Assembly (NCBI RefSeq): GCF_900113905.1
Contig: NZ_FORC01000003.1
Coordinates: forward strand, 1 to 64,000
Direction: 5' to 3'
DNA from: Phytopseudomonas argentinensis
Lineage (GTDB): Bacteria; Pseudomonadota; Gammaproteobacteria; Pseudomonadales; Pseudomonadaceae
Length of the DNA: 64,000 bases
In this document: positions 36,075 through 44,800 of the stretch, piece by piece
Layout of the letters: every line of letters begins with the position of its first letter
Numbering within the stretch: the first letter of the stretch is position 1
Notes under the pieces: generated by a model
The model's input: only the letters and a program-made list of their open reading frames with translations
What the model was told of the DNA's origin: nothing
Databases searched by the model: none
Translations under genes and position numbers: made by a program

Positions 36075-37009
36075 TCGGCAGCGGCCTCGCCATAGATGGC
36101 CTTGAGGATGTCGCCGGCGCCCTGGGCCAGCAGCGCCTCGGCGACCTCGATGCCGAGGCGTTCGGCATCCTGCGCAGCGCCACGCTGCTCGGCGCGCAGC
36201 AGGCGGCTGCCGTCCGGCTCGCCAACCAGCCCCCGCAGCCACAGTTGCTCGCCTTCGAGGATCGCGTAGCAGGCGATAGGCACCTGGCAGCCGCCATTGA
36301 GACGCTTGTTCATGGCCCGCTCGGCGGTGACGCGCAGGGCCGTCTCGGCGTGATTGAGCGGCGCCAGCAGCTGCTGCAACTGGGCATCGCCAACCCGGCA
36401 CTCGATTCCCACCGCACCCTGACCGCCGGCCGGCAGGCTGTGCTCGACGCCTATGGAATCACGGATGCGATCCTCGAAGCCGAGACGAATCAGCCCCGCC
36501 GCAGCTAGAATGATCGCGTCGTACTCGCCGGCATCCAGCTTGGCCAGGCGAGTGTTGACGTTGCCACGCAGGAAATGGATCTTCAGATCGGGGCGGCGGG
36601 CCAGCAACTGGGCCTGGCGGCGCAGGCTGGAGGTGCCGACCACGCTGCCGGCAGGCAGCGCATCGAGGCTCTCGTAGGTGTTGGAGACGAAGGCGTCGCG
36701 CGGGTCTTCGCGCTCGCAGATGCAGAACAGGCCAAGGCCTTGGGGAAAATCCATCGGCACGTCTTTCATCGAGTGCACGGCGATGTCGGCCTGATCTTCC
36801 AGCAGCGCAGTTTCCAGCTCCTTGACGAACAGGCCCTTGCCGCCGATCTTTGCCAAGGGCGCATCAAGCAGCTTGTCGCCGCGGCTGACCATAGGCACCA
36901 GGCTCACCTGCAACCCCGGATGGGCATGTTCGAGACGGGCCTTGACGTGTTCGGCCTGCCAAAGGGCCAGGGCACTCTTGCGGGTAGCGATGCGAATTTC
37001 GCGGGGCAT
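36071..37009 (-). CDS. hemC: Hydroxymethylbilane synthase (porphobilinogen deaminase) HemC
   Basis: A 312-residue enzyme that joins four porphobilinogens. Conserved features are [20 protein letters not shown] at the N-terminus, the catalytic Asp region [17 protein letters not shown], Arg-rich [17 protein letters not shown] and RGNVNTRL. The dipyrromethane-cofactor Cys is in [13 protein letters not shown] near residue 241. The gene leads the hem operon and is coupled to hemD. algR lies 100 bases upstream on the same strand, as in P. aeruginosa from memory. Confidence 0.97.
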   Translation of the reverse strand: MPREIRIATRKSALALWQAEHVKARLEHAHPGLQVSLVPMVSRGDKLLDAPLAKIGGKGLFVKELETALLEDQADIAVHSMKDVPMDFPQGLGLFCICEREDPRDAFVSNTYESLDALPAGSVVGTSSLRRQAQLLARRPDLKIHFLRGNVNTRLAKLDAGEYDAIILAAAGLIRLGFEDRIRDSIGVEHSLPAGGQGAVGIECRVGDAQLQQLLAPLNHAETALRVTAERAMNKRLNGGCQVPIACYAILEGEQLWLRGLVGEPDGSRLLRAEQRGAAQDAERLGIEVAEALLAQGAGDILKAIYGEAAAE

Positions 37010-37109
37010 GTGGACGTTCCAGAAAACCAGTTGCCGCGAATCATAACAGGCTCACGGGTTGCCGGCCCGAAGCCGGCTGCGACCCTTCGCCCTACTCGCG
37101 GCGTGGCAA

Positions 37110-37856
37110 CTAGATCTGGTTCATCAACTTGCGCACACCCGCGACATGGCGACGGCTGACCACCAGCGCATCGCCATTGAGCCCCCGGAGATAGAGCTGG
37201 AAGTGGCCCAGCGGGGTGCGTTGCAAGCGTTCGATGCGCTCGCGGGCGACCAGGGCATTGCGGTGAATGCGCACGAAGCGGTCACCGAATTCGTCCTCCA
37301 GGGCCTTGAGGGGTTCGTCGAGCAGCACCTCGCCGCCCTCGTGGCGTAGCGTCACGTACTTGTGATCGGCGATGAAGTAGATCACCTGATCGAGCGGAAT
37401 CAACTCGATGCCTTTGCGGGTCCGCGCGCTGATATGGCTGCGCGGCCCGACGCCGCTTTCCGCCGCCGGCCGGGTGAGCGCGGCCAGCTGCACGCGATTG
37501 AGACGCTCGGCTTTTTTCAGCGCATCTTCCAGATGCTCCGGGCGCACCGGCTTGACCAGATAGCCCACGGCACTGACCTGAAAGGCTTCCACCGCGAATT
37601 CGTCGTGGGCCGTGCAGAAGATCACCGCGGGCGGTGCCTCGCGCTCGCAGAGGCGGGCAGCCGCCTGCAGGCCGTCGAGGCCCGGCATGCGGATGTCGAG
37701 CAACACTACGTCGGGCTTGAGGCTCTCGACCAGAGCCAGTGCCTCTTCGCCATTGCTCGCAGAGGGCTCGACCACGCGATAACCCTCCAGTGCAGTCACC
37801 ATTCGACTGAGGCGCTCTCGGGCAAGGGGTTCGTCATCAACGATCAAGACATTCAT
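37110..37856 (-). CDS. algR: LytTR-family response regulator AlgR
   Basis: A 248-residue regulator. The receiver domain (1-120) has the acidic pair in MNVLIVDDEPLARERL and the phosphoacceptor Asp in PDVVLLDIRMPGLDG (Asp54). The LytTR DNA-binding domain (about 145-245) includes LIPLDQVIYFIADHKYVTLR and FVRIHRNALVARERIERL. AlgR controls alginate, twitching motility and other virulence traits in P. aeruginosa. It is coupled to algZ by a 4-base ATGA overlap. Confidence 0.96.
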   Translation of the reverse strand: MNVLIVDDEPLARERLSRMVTALEGYRVVEPSASNGEEALALVESLKPDVVLLDIRMPGLDGLQAAARLCEREAPPAVIFCTAHDEFAVEAFQVSAVGYLVKPVRPEHLEDALKKAERLNRVQLAALTRPAAESGVGPRSHISARTRKGIELIPLDQVIYFIADHKYVTLRHEGGEVLLDEPLKALEDEFGDRFVRIHRNALVARERIERLQRTPLGHFQLYLRGLNGDALVVSRRHVAGVRKLMNQI

Positions 37857-38929
37857 AATGATCTGGCTTCCTGCATGGGTCTTGCACATGGGTAGCGGAG
37901 ACGGGTGTAGTGGAGGCCATCGCGGCGTTCCACACTCAGATTGGCCTGCGCGCCGAAAAGTGCCGCAAGCCGCGCATCGATGTTGGCCAGCGCTTGCTGC
38001 GTACCGCGCGAGGCCATGGGCGTACCGCCCTCCTCATAGGGATTGCAGACGCTGAGATGGAATACACCATCGTTGTATGTGGCTGATATCTGCACCAGTC
38101 CCCCTTCGATACGTGGCTGAATACCGTAGATCAGAGCATTCTCCAGCAGCGGCTGCAGGGTCAGCTGGGGAATGGGTAAGTCAGCGGGGACATCGTCAAC
38201 CTCCCACTGCAACTGTAGTCGTTCACCAAGCCGATATTGCTCGATCGACAGGTACCGCCGTGCCAGTTCCAGTTCCTCGCTCCAACTGACGAGGCTACCG
38301 GGCTTGGCCAGGCTTGCCCGGAATAGGTCGGAGAGATCCAGCACCGCCTGTTCCGCCCTGGCAGAATCTGTGACAACCAGGCTCGCGATGCTGTTCAAAC
38401 TGTTGAACAGGAAGTGCGGGCGGATGCGTGCCTGCAGCGACTCGATGCGCGCGCGCAGCTCGGCCTGCTCCTGACGCCGCCACTGGCTCTGCAGGTAGAA
38501 ATAGCGCAGCAACAGCGCCGACATGATCAGGCTGATCAGCGCATGGCGCAGGTACAGGTTGACTTCGCCCTCATGGGGCAGCGGCCCGCCCAGGTCGTAA
38601 TAGTCGGCGACTGCCGTGCAGCCCAGCGTCAGGCCCACCACCAGCGCGCAACAGGCCGCGCCTGCCCACATGGCGGGCAACCGCGCGAGCAGAGGCCTGA
38701 GGCGGCACAGCAGCGCCGAGGACAACAGCACGATCCACTGCACGAACAGCGAGGTCAGCGCCAGGCGTACCCAGTCGAAGCCGGGCAGCATCGGCTCGGC
38801 AAGCACCAGTACCAGCACCAGCAACTCGGCGAGCAACACGGTGCTGAGAAGCGCTTCGGGCTGGCACAGTTCGGGCACGAAAAAATCGTTCGGCGTCTTG
38901 GGGGGCGAGGTCTTGCGGGTGGCGTTCAT
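37853..38929 (-). CDS. algZ: Sensor histidine kinase AlgZ (FimS)
   Basis: A 358-residue LytS-type kinase and partner of AlgR. An N-terminal membrane domain with about four helices occupies residues 25-150. The His_kinase motif IRPHFLFNSLNSIASLVVTD carries the phosphoacceptor His. A divergent ATPase domain follows (LTLQPLLENALIYGIQP; GLVQISATYNDGVFHLSVCN). The usual G1/G2 glycine boxes are weak, as in P. aeruginosa AlgZ. The ATG at 38929 (MNATRKTSPPKTPND) was preferred over the upstream frame. It is divergent from argH. Confidence 0.94.
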   Translation of the reverse strand: MNATRKTSPPKTPNDFFVPELCQPEALLSTVLLAELLVLVLVLAEPMLPGFDWVRLALTSLFVQWIVLLSSALLCRLRPLLARLPAMWAGAACCALVVGLTLGCTAVADYYDLGGPLPHEGEVNLYLRHALISLIMSALLLRYFYLQSQWRRQEQAELRARIESLQARIRPHFLFNSLNSIASLVVTDSARAEQAVLDLSDLFRASLAKPGSLVSWSEELELARRYLSIEQYRLGERLQLQWEVDDVPADLPIPQLTLQPLLENALIYGIQPRIEGGLVQISATYNDGVFHLSVCNPYEEGGTPMASRGTQQALANIDARLAALFGAQANLSVERRDGLHYTRLRYPCARPMQEARSL

Positions 38930-39148
38930 CGATGCAGTTTCGGTGCGTGTTTGGCAACCGGCAAGAGAGCCCGAGGCGACCAGGCGAAATAAGCCGCGTA
39001 AACGCGCGGCGACGGGATCAAACTGTGACCCACACGACACTTGCGCCGGCCGCTGCGCACCCGGCCCGGTCTGCTATCATCGGCACACTTTTCCGCCATG
39101 GCGGGCAGCCTCGACCCGTCCGAATACGCCTACAGCCGAGTCATATTC

Positions 39149-40543
39149 ATGAGCCAAGAAAAAACCAACCAGTCCTGGGGCGGCCGCTTCAGCGAGCCCG
39201 TCGACGCCTTCGTCGCCCGCTTCACTGCCTCGGTGGAATTCGACAAGCGCCTGTACCGCCACGACATCATGGGCTCCATCGCCCACGCCAGCATGCTGGC
39301 CAAGGTCGGTGTGCTCACCGATGCCGAGCGCGACGCGATCAAGGGCGGCCTCAAGCAGATCCAGGGCGAGATCGAAGCCGGCACCTTCGACTGGCGCGTC
39401 GACCTGGAAGACGTGCACATGAACATCGAGGCGCGCCTGACCGACCGCATCGGCGTGACCGGCAAGAAGCTGCACACCGGCCGCTCGCGCAACGACCAGG
39501 TGGCCACCGACATTCGCCTGTGGCTGCGTGACGAGATCGACCTGATCCTCGCCGAAATCACCCGCCTGCAGCTCGGCCTGCTGGAGCAGGCCGAGCGTGA
39601 AGCGGAAACCATCATGCCCGGCTTCACCCACCTGCAGACCGCCCAGCCGGTGACCTTCGGCCACCACCTGCTGGCCTGGTTCGAGATGCTCAGCCGCGAC
39701 TACGAGCGCCTGGTCGACTGCCGCAAGCGCACCAACCGCATGCCCCTGGGCAGCGCTGCGCTGGCCGGCACCACCTACCCGATCGCCCGCGAGATCACCG
39801 CCGAGCTGCTGGGCTTCGACGCCGTGGGTGGCAACTCCCTGGACGGCGTGTCGGATCGCGATTTCGCCATCGAATTCTGCGCCGCCGCCTCCGTCGCCAT
39901 GATGCACCTGTCGCGTTTCTCCGAAGAGCTGGTGCTGTGGACCAGCGCCCAGTTCCAGTTCATCGACCTGCCGGATCGTTTCTGCACCGGCTCCTCGATC
40001 ATGCCGCAGAAGAAAAACCCCGACGTGCCCGAGCTGGTACGCGGCAAGACCGGCCGCGTGTTCGGCGCCCTCACCGGCCTGCTGACCCTGATGAAAGGCC
40101 AGCCGCTGGCCTATAACAAGGACAACCAGGAAGACAAGGAACCGCTGTTCGACGCCGCCGACACCCTGCGCGATTCGCTGCGTGCCTTCGCCGACATGAT
40201 TCCGGCGATCAAACCCAAGCACGCCATCATGCGTGAAGCGGCGCTGCGCGGGTTCTCCACCGCCACCGATCTGGCCGACTACCTGGTGCGCAAGGGACTG
40301 CCGTTCCGCGACTGCCACGAGATCGTCGGCCACGCCGTGAAATACGGCGTGGACAGCGGCAAGGACCTGGCCGAGATGAGCCTCGAAGAACTGCGCCAGT
40401 TCAGCGAGCAGATCGACCAGGACGTGTTCGCCGTGCTGACCCTGGAAGGCTCTGTGAACGCCCGCAACCATATCGGCGGCACCGCACCGGCCCAGGTGCG
40501 GGCGGCGGTGGCGCGCGGGCGGGAGCTGCTGGCCAGCCGCTAA
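39149..40543 (+). CDS. argH: Argininosuccinate lyase ArgH
   Basis: A 464-residue fumarase/aspartase-superfamily enzyme, the last step of arginine synthesis. [19 protein letters not shown] opens the protein. [13 protein letters not shown] and [12 protein letters not shown] are conserved. The superfamily signature [15 protein letters not shown] contains the mobile-loop catalytic Ser. The ATG at 39149 ([12 protein letters not shown]) has no strong ribosome site. The in-frame upstream start at 39041 adds non-family residues. It is divergent from algZ, with a 219-bp gap. Confidence 0.97.
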   Translation: MSQEKTNQSWGGRFSEPVDAFVARFTASVEFDKRLYRHDIMGSIAHASMLAKVGVLTDAERDAIKGGLKQIQGEIEAGTFDWRVDLEDVHMNIEARLTDRIGVTGKKLHTGRSRNDQVATDIRLWLRDEIDLILAEITRLQLGLLEQAEREAETIMPGFTHLQTAQPVTFGHHLLAWFEMLSRDYERLVDCRKRTNRMPLGSAALAGTTYPIAREITAELLGFDAVGGNSLDGVSDRDFAIEFCAAASVAMMHLSRFSEELVLWTSAQFQFIDLPDRFCTGSSIMPQKKNPDVPELVRGKTGRVFGALTGLLTLMKGQPLAYNKDNQEDKEPLFDAADTLRDSLRAFADMIPAIKPKHAIMREAALRGFSTATDLADYLVRKGLPFRDCHEIVGHAVKYGVDSGKDLAEMSLEELRQFSEQIDQDVFAVLTLEGSVNARNHIGGTAPAQVRAAVARGRELLASR

Positions 40544-40578
40544 GTGCACCTTGGTGAGAAACGGGAAAAGGAGTTCCC

Positions 40579-40821
40579 ATGTCCGAATTATTGCTGCGTG
40601 GCTTGGCACTGCTCGCCGAGTGGGTACTCGAGGTGGTAGTCGGCTACATCCTGTACATCACCGGCTGGCTAGCCCTGCGCCTGCTGACACTGGGCCGCTA
40701 CCCGGCCCTGCCACTGCGCGTGGACGATCCAATGGGCTCACGTACGTCCTGGGTCGCCGCGCTCGGCTTCTTTTGCCTCGTGGGTTTGCCATTAGCCTGG
40801 CTGACCATCACCTATAGCTGA
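40579..40821 (+). CDS. Small hypothetical membrane protein
   Basis: An 80-residue protein with two hydrophobic segments (about 4-35 and 58-78) joined by a short loop containing GRYPALPLRVDDPMG. AAAGGAG precedes the ATG, so it is probably translated. It begins 35 bases after argH and 20 bases before a GNAT gene on the same strand. I do not recognise the family and assign no function. Confidence 0.7.
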   Translation: MSELLLRGLALLAEWVLEVVVGYILYITGWLALRLLTLGRYPALPLRVDDPMGSRTSWVAALGFFCLVGLPLAWLTITYS

Positions 40822-40840
40822 AACCTCAATGAGAAATCCC

Positions 40841-41320
40841 ATGGCCCTCACCATTCGCCCCGCCGTGCGCGCCGACGCCGCCCTGATCCTGCGTTTCATC
40901 ACCGACCTGGCCATCTACGAGAAGGCCGAGCACGAGGTGAAGACCGACGTCGTCGGCATCGAAACCAGCCTGTTCGCCGAGGGCAGCACCGCCCACGGCC
41001 TGATCTGCGAACTGGATGGCGAGCCGATCGGCTACGCGGTGTATTTCTTCAACTACTCGACCTGGCTGGGAAAACACGGTCTGTACCTGGAAGACCTCTA
41101 CGTCACACCCGAGCAGCGCGGCGTCGGCGCCGGCAAGGCGCTGCTGCGCCACCTGGCGAAACTGGCGGTAGCGCGCGGTTGCGGGCGCTTCGAGTGGTCG
41201 GTGCTGGACTGGAACAAGCCGGCCATCGACTTCTACGAATCGATCGGCGCCAAGCCGCAGAACGAGTGGATCGGCTATCGCCTGACCGGCGAAGCCCTGA
41301 CGAGCTTCGCCGCTGGCTGA
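40841..41320 (+). CDS. GNAT family N-acetyltransferase (diamine-acetyltransferase-like)
   Basis: A 159-residue acetyltransferase starting MALTIRPAVRADAALILRFI. FITDLAIYEKAEHEVKTD and YFFNYSTWLGKHGLYLEDLY resemble the spermidine/thialysine acetyltransferase group. The acetyl-CoA loop is EQRGVGAGKALLRHLAKLA and the catalytic-Tyr region is WNKPAIDFYESIGAKP. ATG 40829 is an alternative start. The stop abuts the convergent GST stop directly. The polyamine or lysine-analogue substrate is inferred from family resemblance only. Confidence 0.84.
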   Translation: MALTIRPAVRADAALILRFITDLAIYEKAEHEVKTDVVGIETSLFAEGSTAHGLICELDGEPIGYAVYFFNYSTWLGKHGLYLEDLYVTPEQRGVGAGKALLRHLAKLAVARGCGRFEWSVLDWNKPAIDFYESIGAKPQNEWIGYRLTGEALTSFAAG

Positions 41321-41986
41321 TCAGCCGCCGAAGCGGGCCTTCATGTGGGCCAGGAACGGCCCCATCAGCGCGTCCTTGTCGGCCGCGATGCGCTGCACGT
41401 TGGGGTTCTCGGCAAAGCGCTCGAGCAGCGTCTTGGCCTTGGGGAAATCGCCCAGCAGGTCGATGGCAAACAGCTTGTGCGCTACGGCAGCAGCCAGGTC
41501 GACGCTGTACAGGAAGTACAGATCGGCAATGCTCAGGCTGTCGCCCGCCACATAAGGCGCAAACTTGCCCAGGCGCTTGAGGGCGTCGATCCCGCCAAGT
41601 AGTTCCTCGCGGCTCTTGGCCTGGATTGCCCGATCTACCTGCAAGCCAAAGAACGCCTGGGCGTAACAGGCGCGCGCCGGCAGTTCGATATACAGCTCGA
41701 TGTGCCTGGCCAGCTCGCGCACCCGCGCTTGCTCGTAGGCGCCCTTGGGCAGCAGCGCCGGGCCCTGGCCCAGCGCCTCAATATATTCGAGAATCGCCGA
41801 CGTTTCGCTGATGTAACCATGCTCGCATTCCAGCACCGGCACCTTGCCGCGCGGGCTGATCGCCAGGAAGGCCTCGTCGCGGGAGGCGAAAACCTGTACT
41901 TCCTCGAACGGCAGTCCTTTTTCCAGCAGCGCGAATTTGACCATGTTGTAGTAGTTGCTGACGGCGAAACCATGGAGCCTGAGCAT
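41321..41986 (-). CDS. Glutathione S-transferase family protein
   Basis: A 221-residue GST. The N-terminal thioredoxin-fold domain (1-80: MLRLHGFAVSNYYNMVKFAL, then PRGKVPVLECEHGYISETSAILEYI, with the cis-Pro and the Glu-Thr-Ser glutathione site) precedes a helical C-terminal domain. The N-capping motif DSLSIADLYFLYSVDLA is present. It converges with the GNAT gene with no intergenic bases. The substrate is unknown. Confidence 0.9.
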   Translation of the reverse strand: MLRLHGFAVSNYYNMVKFALLEKGLPFEEVQVFASRDEAFLAISPRGKVPVLECEHGYISETSAILEYIEALGQGPALLPKGAYEQARVRELARHIELYIELPARACYAQAFFGLQVDRAIQAKSREELLGGIDALKRLGKFAPYVAGDSLSIADLYFLYSVDLAAAVAHKLFAIDLLGDFPKAKTLLERFAENPNVQRIAADKDALMGPFLAHMKARFGG

Positions 41987-42187
41987 GGATACGTTTCCTC
42001 TGGTAGGCAGACCGGGCTCGGTCAGGACAACACGCTAGCGGCATTCGCCAGGCCCCGCCAGTGGCATTTCGGCCAACTGGCCGCAGCCCCTGGGGACTGC
42101 TACCCTGCGCCCCGCCCGAGGTACGGGTTGCGCCCGGCGGGTGCAAGCGACCGGGCATTTGCCAACCCATGGACTGGAGATACCCCC

Positions 42188-42430
42188 ATGAAGAACCTGT
42201 TCTTCTTCGACGCGATGCTCACCCCGAAAATCATCACTTTCGTCTACTGGCTGATGCTGCTCAGCGTGGCAGTGAGCAGCGTGACGATGATGTTCGGCGC
42301 CTATGGCAGTTTCCTCGGCGGCCTGGGCACGCTGATCGGCGGCGCCATAGGCGCACGCATCGGCTGTGAGCTGATGATCGTGCTGTTCAAGATCCATGAG
42401 AACCTGCAGAGAATCGCCAACCGCCCCTGA
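42188..42430 (+). CDS. DUF4282-type small membrane protein
   Basis: An 80-residue protein with two membrane helices (about 14-34 and 40-62, the second Gly-rich: GSFLGGLGTLIGGAIGARIG) and a conserved end, CELMIVLFKIHENLQRIA. This is the pattern of DUF4282 proteins. The ATG is preceded by CTGGAGATACCCCC. It is divergent from the GST, and about 200 bases between them hold no gene I can support. Confidence 0.75.
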   Translation: MKNLFFFDAMLTPKIITFVYWLMLLSVAVSSVTMMFGAYGSFLGGLGTLIGGAIGARIGCELMIVLFKIHENLQRIANRP

Positions 42431-42456
42431 CCCCGGCGCGCGACAGGCGAGTCGGC

Positions 42457-43080
42457 TCAGCGCCGGATCGCCTGCCAGGCAGCGACAAAGGCGGCAGCGT
42501 TGTCAACGACTTCGCTGACGCCCATGCCGGGCTTGTACAACGCCGAGCCCAGGCCGAAGCCACTGGCCCCGGCCTGCACGTACTCTGCCATGCTGCCCGG
42601 CGTGATGCCGCCCACCGGCAACAATGCGATTTCCTTGGCGAACACCGCTCGCCAGGCCTTGACGATCAGCGGATTGAACTGCTCGGCCGGGAACAGCTTG
42701 AGCACATGGGCGCCCGCCTCCAGTGCGGCGAATCCCTCACTTGGCGTTGCCACTCCCGGCGCGCTGAACAGCCCGGCGGCGCGGCTCGCCTGGATCACCT
42801 GGGTGCTGCAGTTGGGCGAGACGATCAGCCGGCCGCCGGCCTGCGCCACCTCCTCGACCTGTCGGGTGCTGAGCACGGTGCCTGCGCCGATCAGGGCGCG
42901 ATCACCCAATTCGGCTGCCAGCAGGCTGATGCTGTGCAGCGGGTCGGGCGAGTTCAAGGGAATCTCGATCGCTCGAAAGCCGGCCTCGTAGAGCGCCAGC
43001 CCCACGGGTACGATTTCCTGAGGGGTTACGCCGCGCAGGATGGCGATCAGCGGCAGCTGCTGCAGGTATGAATCGGACAT
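42457..43080 (-). CDS. dgoA: 2-dehydro-3-deoxy-6-phosphogalactonate aldolase
   Basis: A 207-residue class I KDPG/KDPGal aldolase that cleaves KDPGal to pyruvate and glyceraldehyde 3-phosphate. Motifs are PLIAILRGVTPQEIVPVGLA (the Arg and Glu region), ALIGAGTVLS, the Schiff-base Lys in AGAHVLKLFPAEQ, and LLPVGGITPGSMAEYVQAGA. LIAILRG with PLNSPDP favours the DgoA-type aldolase over Eda. AAGGAGG lies about 8 bases before the ATG. It lies directly downstream of an IclR regulator, and galactonate kinase and dehydratase are not nearby. Confidence 0.88.
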   Translation of the reverse strand: MSDSYLQQLPLIAILRGVTPQEIVPVGLALYEAGFRAIEIPLNSPDPLHSISLLAAELGDRALIGAGTVLSTRQVEEVAQAGGRLIVSPNCSTQVIQASRAAGLFSAPGVATPSEGFAALEAGAHVLKLFPAEQFNPLIVKAWRAVFAKEIALLPVGGITPGSMAEYVQAGASGFGLGSALYKPGMGVSEVVDNAAAFVAAWQAIRR

Positions 43081-43139
43081 TGCAGGCCCTCCTTGGGGCG
43101 TGATGGTGTCCTGGCGACAGGCATCGCCAGACAGTTCAG

Positions 43140-43913
43140 TCATGACGCTCGCCAGCCCAGCTCGGCCGAGATGGCGTTCGCACAGGCAACCACTTCGGGC
43201 ACCAGGGCCTGCAAGCGCACTTCCGGCATGTAGGGCACGGCACTGGCGACGCTCAGGGCGGCGACGATCTGCCCACCGGGTTCACGTATTGGCGCCGCGA
43301 CGCAGCGAATGCCCAGCTCGTTCTCCTCGAGATCGAAGCTGAAGCCACCGCGGGCGTAATCACTCATCTGCTCGCGGAAATGCGCCCAGGACGAGGCGTC
43401 GTCCTGCTGGCCGCCCTGCCGGTAGAGCGCCAGCCATTCGTTTTCCGGCAGGTCGAGCATCAGCGACTTGCCGATACCGGTCAGCGCCAGTGGCATGCGC
43501 AGGCCGATGCGCGAGCGCATTTCCAGGCCACGGCTGCCCGGCAACTTGTCGATGTACAACACCTCGGCGCCATCGCGCACCCCGAGGTGCACGGTGTCCT
43601 GGGTGTGGCGCGCCAATTGTTCGAGGTGCGGTTGCGCCCGCTTCGCCAGCGGCATTTGCGCGCGAGCCTGGTAGCCGAGTTCGATGAGCCTGGGGCCAAG
43701 CTGATAGCCGCCGCTGCTGCCACCCAGGGCGCGCAGGTAACCGGCCTGCACCAGCGCGGCGATCAGTCGATGGGTGGTACTGCGTGTACAGCCGATGGTC
43801 GCGCCGATATCGGCCAGGCTTCTGGCGCCATGGGCCACGGCATCGAGGACGGCGAGCCCGCGAAATAGTGCCTGGGCGCCCGCCGGGGCCGACTTGTCAT
43901 GATCTTCTAGCAT
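43140..43913 (-). CDS. IclR-family transcriptional regulator
   Basis: A 257-residue regulator. The winged helix (about 13-75) includes FRGLAVLDAVAHGARSLADI and IGCTRSTTHRLIAALVQAGYL. The IclR effector domain (about 95-250) contains DGAEVLYIDKLPGSRGLEMR, GFSFDLEENELGIRCVAAPI and GGQIVAALSVASAVPYM. GGAG lies 7 bases before the ATG. It precedes the KDPGal aldolase by 59 bases in the same direction, so it likely regulates sugar-acid catabolism. Two inverted repeats lie just upstream of its start. Confidence 0.92.
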   Translation of the reverse strand: MLEDHDKSAPAGAQALFRGLAVLDAVAHGARSLADIGATIGCTRSTTHRLIAALVQAGYLRALGGSSGGYQLGPRLIELGYQARAQMPLAKRAQPHLEQLARHTQDTVHLGVRDGAEVLYIDKLPGSRGLEMRSRIGLRMPLALTGIGKSLMLDLPENEWLALYRQGGQQDDASSWAHFREQMSDYARGGFSFDLEENELGIRCVAAPIREPGGQIVAALSVASAVPYMPEVRLQALVPEVVACANAISAELGWRAS

Positions 43914-43954
43914 GGGGTTCTCCAGGCCACTGAATGTAGCTGCGCTCCACCCGA

Positions 43955-43969
43955 TTCTCAATATGAGAA
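43955..43969. promoter_or_regulatory. Candidate operator 1 upstream of the IclR gene
   Basis: TTCTCA-ATA-TGAGAA is a perfect 6-bp inverted repeat 41 bases upstream of the IclR start, in an AT-rich patch between divergent genes. It may be an IclR autoregulatory site. Confidence 0.5.
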
Positions 43970-43974
43970 ATCCA

Positions 43975-43991
43975 ATCCCATATTTTGGGAT
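43975..43991. promoter_or_regulatory. Candidate operator 2 upstream of the IclR gene
   Basis: ATCCCA-TATTT-TGGGAT is a second perfect 6-bp inverted repeat, with its centre 21 bases (two helical turns) from the first. The pair lies between the IclR gene and the divergent small gene at 44075. Confidence 0.5.
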
Positions 43992-44074
43992 AGCATGTAA
44001 AGTGCCAATTGTGCATGGTCAGCATCCAGCAGCCCTGTCTACACTGGTCACCTTCCACAGCCCTGGACTGCCCC

Positions 44075-44350
44075 ATGAGCACCACCGACGAGCACGACGA
44101 CGAAACCTTCACCGAACACACCCTGGTTCAGGCCATCGAGAATCAGCTGGAATCCGGCGAGCCGGCGTTCGCCCAGGCGGTGCTGAACAAGCTGACGCTG
44201 GTTGGCCATGAACGTGAGGAAAGCGTGCAGATGATGGCCATGGTGCTGGCTCACGAAGTGGATGCCATGCTGCGTGAGGATCGCCCCTTCGATGCCGAGC
44301 GTTACGAACAGCTGCTGCGCGCCTTGCCGACGCTCCCCGAGGAACACTGA
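44075..44350 (+). CDS. Conserved hypothetical protein, 91 residues
   Basis: A small acidic, helical protein (MSTTDEHDDETFTEHTLVQA, then IENQLESGEPAFAQAVLNKL and HEVDAMLREDRPFDAERYEQ). I recall similar short proteins beside cyaA in pseudomonads but know no function. No membrane segment or metal motif is visible. The ribosome site is weak. It starts 162 bases from the divergent IclR gene. Confidence 0.75.
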   Translation: MSTTDEHDDETFTEHTLVQAIENQLESGEPAFAQAVLNKLTLVGHEREESVQMMAMVLAHEVDAMLREDRPFDAERYEQLLRALPTLPEEH

Positions 44351-44449
44351 CCTCGGCGAACTGCCGTGCGCTTGACTACACTGGTTCTGCGGGATGCTCC
44401 CGCGCTCCACGGCCCACGCCGTACACGACAACAACAGGCAGGAGTCACC

Positions 44450-44695
44450 ATGGTCTTTAATGCCGATCTGGTCGCTGAACTGGAAATCCTTTTGCTGTTC
44501 AACCTGGACAACGGCCAGGAGGGCCTGAAGATTCACCATGATGCCGCCTCTTCCGCGGTCGCCGCTGCCGAGCGCCTGCATGAGAAAGCGTTGATCACCC
44601 TACCCGATGGCGGCTATCTGACCCGCCTCGGTCATGAAGCCGCCGAACACGCGCAAAGCCTGAAAACCATCCTCACCACCGCCCAGGCGCGCTGA
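44450..44695 (+). CDS. TIGR02647-family small protein
   Basis: An 81-residue protein, MVFNADLVAELEILLLFNLD then GQEGLKIHHDAASSAVAAAE and DGGYLTRLGHEAAEHAQSL, matching a small Pseudomonas-centred family (TIGR02647). The LGHEAAEHAQ segment recalls a winged-helix or dimerisation end, but no function is assigned. AGGAG lies 6 bases before the ATG. A GC hairpin at 44708-44730 follows the stop. Confidence 0.75.
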   Translation: MVFNADLVAELEILLLFNLDNGQEGLKIHHDAASSAVAAAERLHEKALITLPDGGYLTRLGHEAAEHAQSLKTILTTAQAR

Positions 44696-44707
44696 GCCCC
44701 TGATCGT

Positions 44708-44730
44708 GCCTGCCGCATCAGGCGGCAGGC
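44708..44730 (+). terminator. Hairpin after the TIGR02647 gene
   Basis: GCCTGCCGC-ATCAG-GCGGCAGGC is a 9-bp perfect stem 13 bases after the stop, followed by CCTCTCGG rather than a T run. It is a probable transcription end before cyaA. Confidence 0.55.
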
Positions 44731-44800
44731 CCTCTCGGCGCCCATTGCTAGCGGGTGTGCAGCACCTGTAGGCTTGCTCATCACCCGGCCGAGCCCGAGC

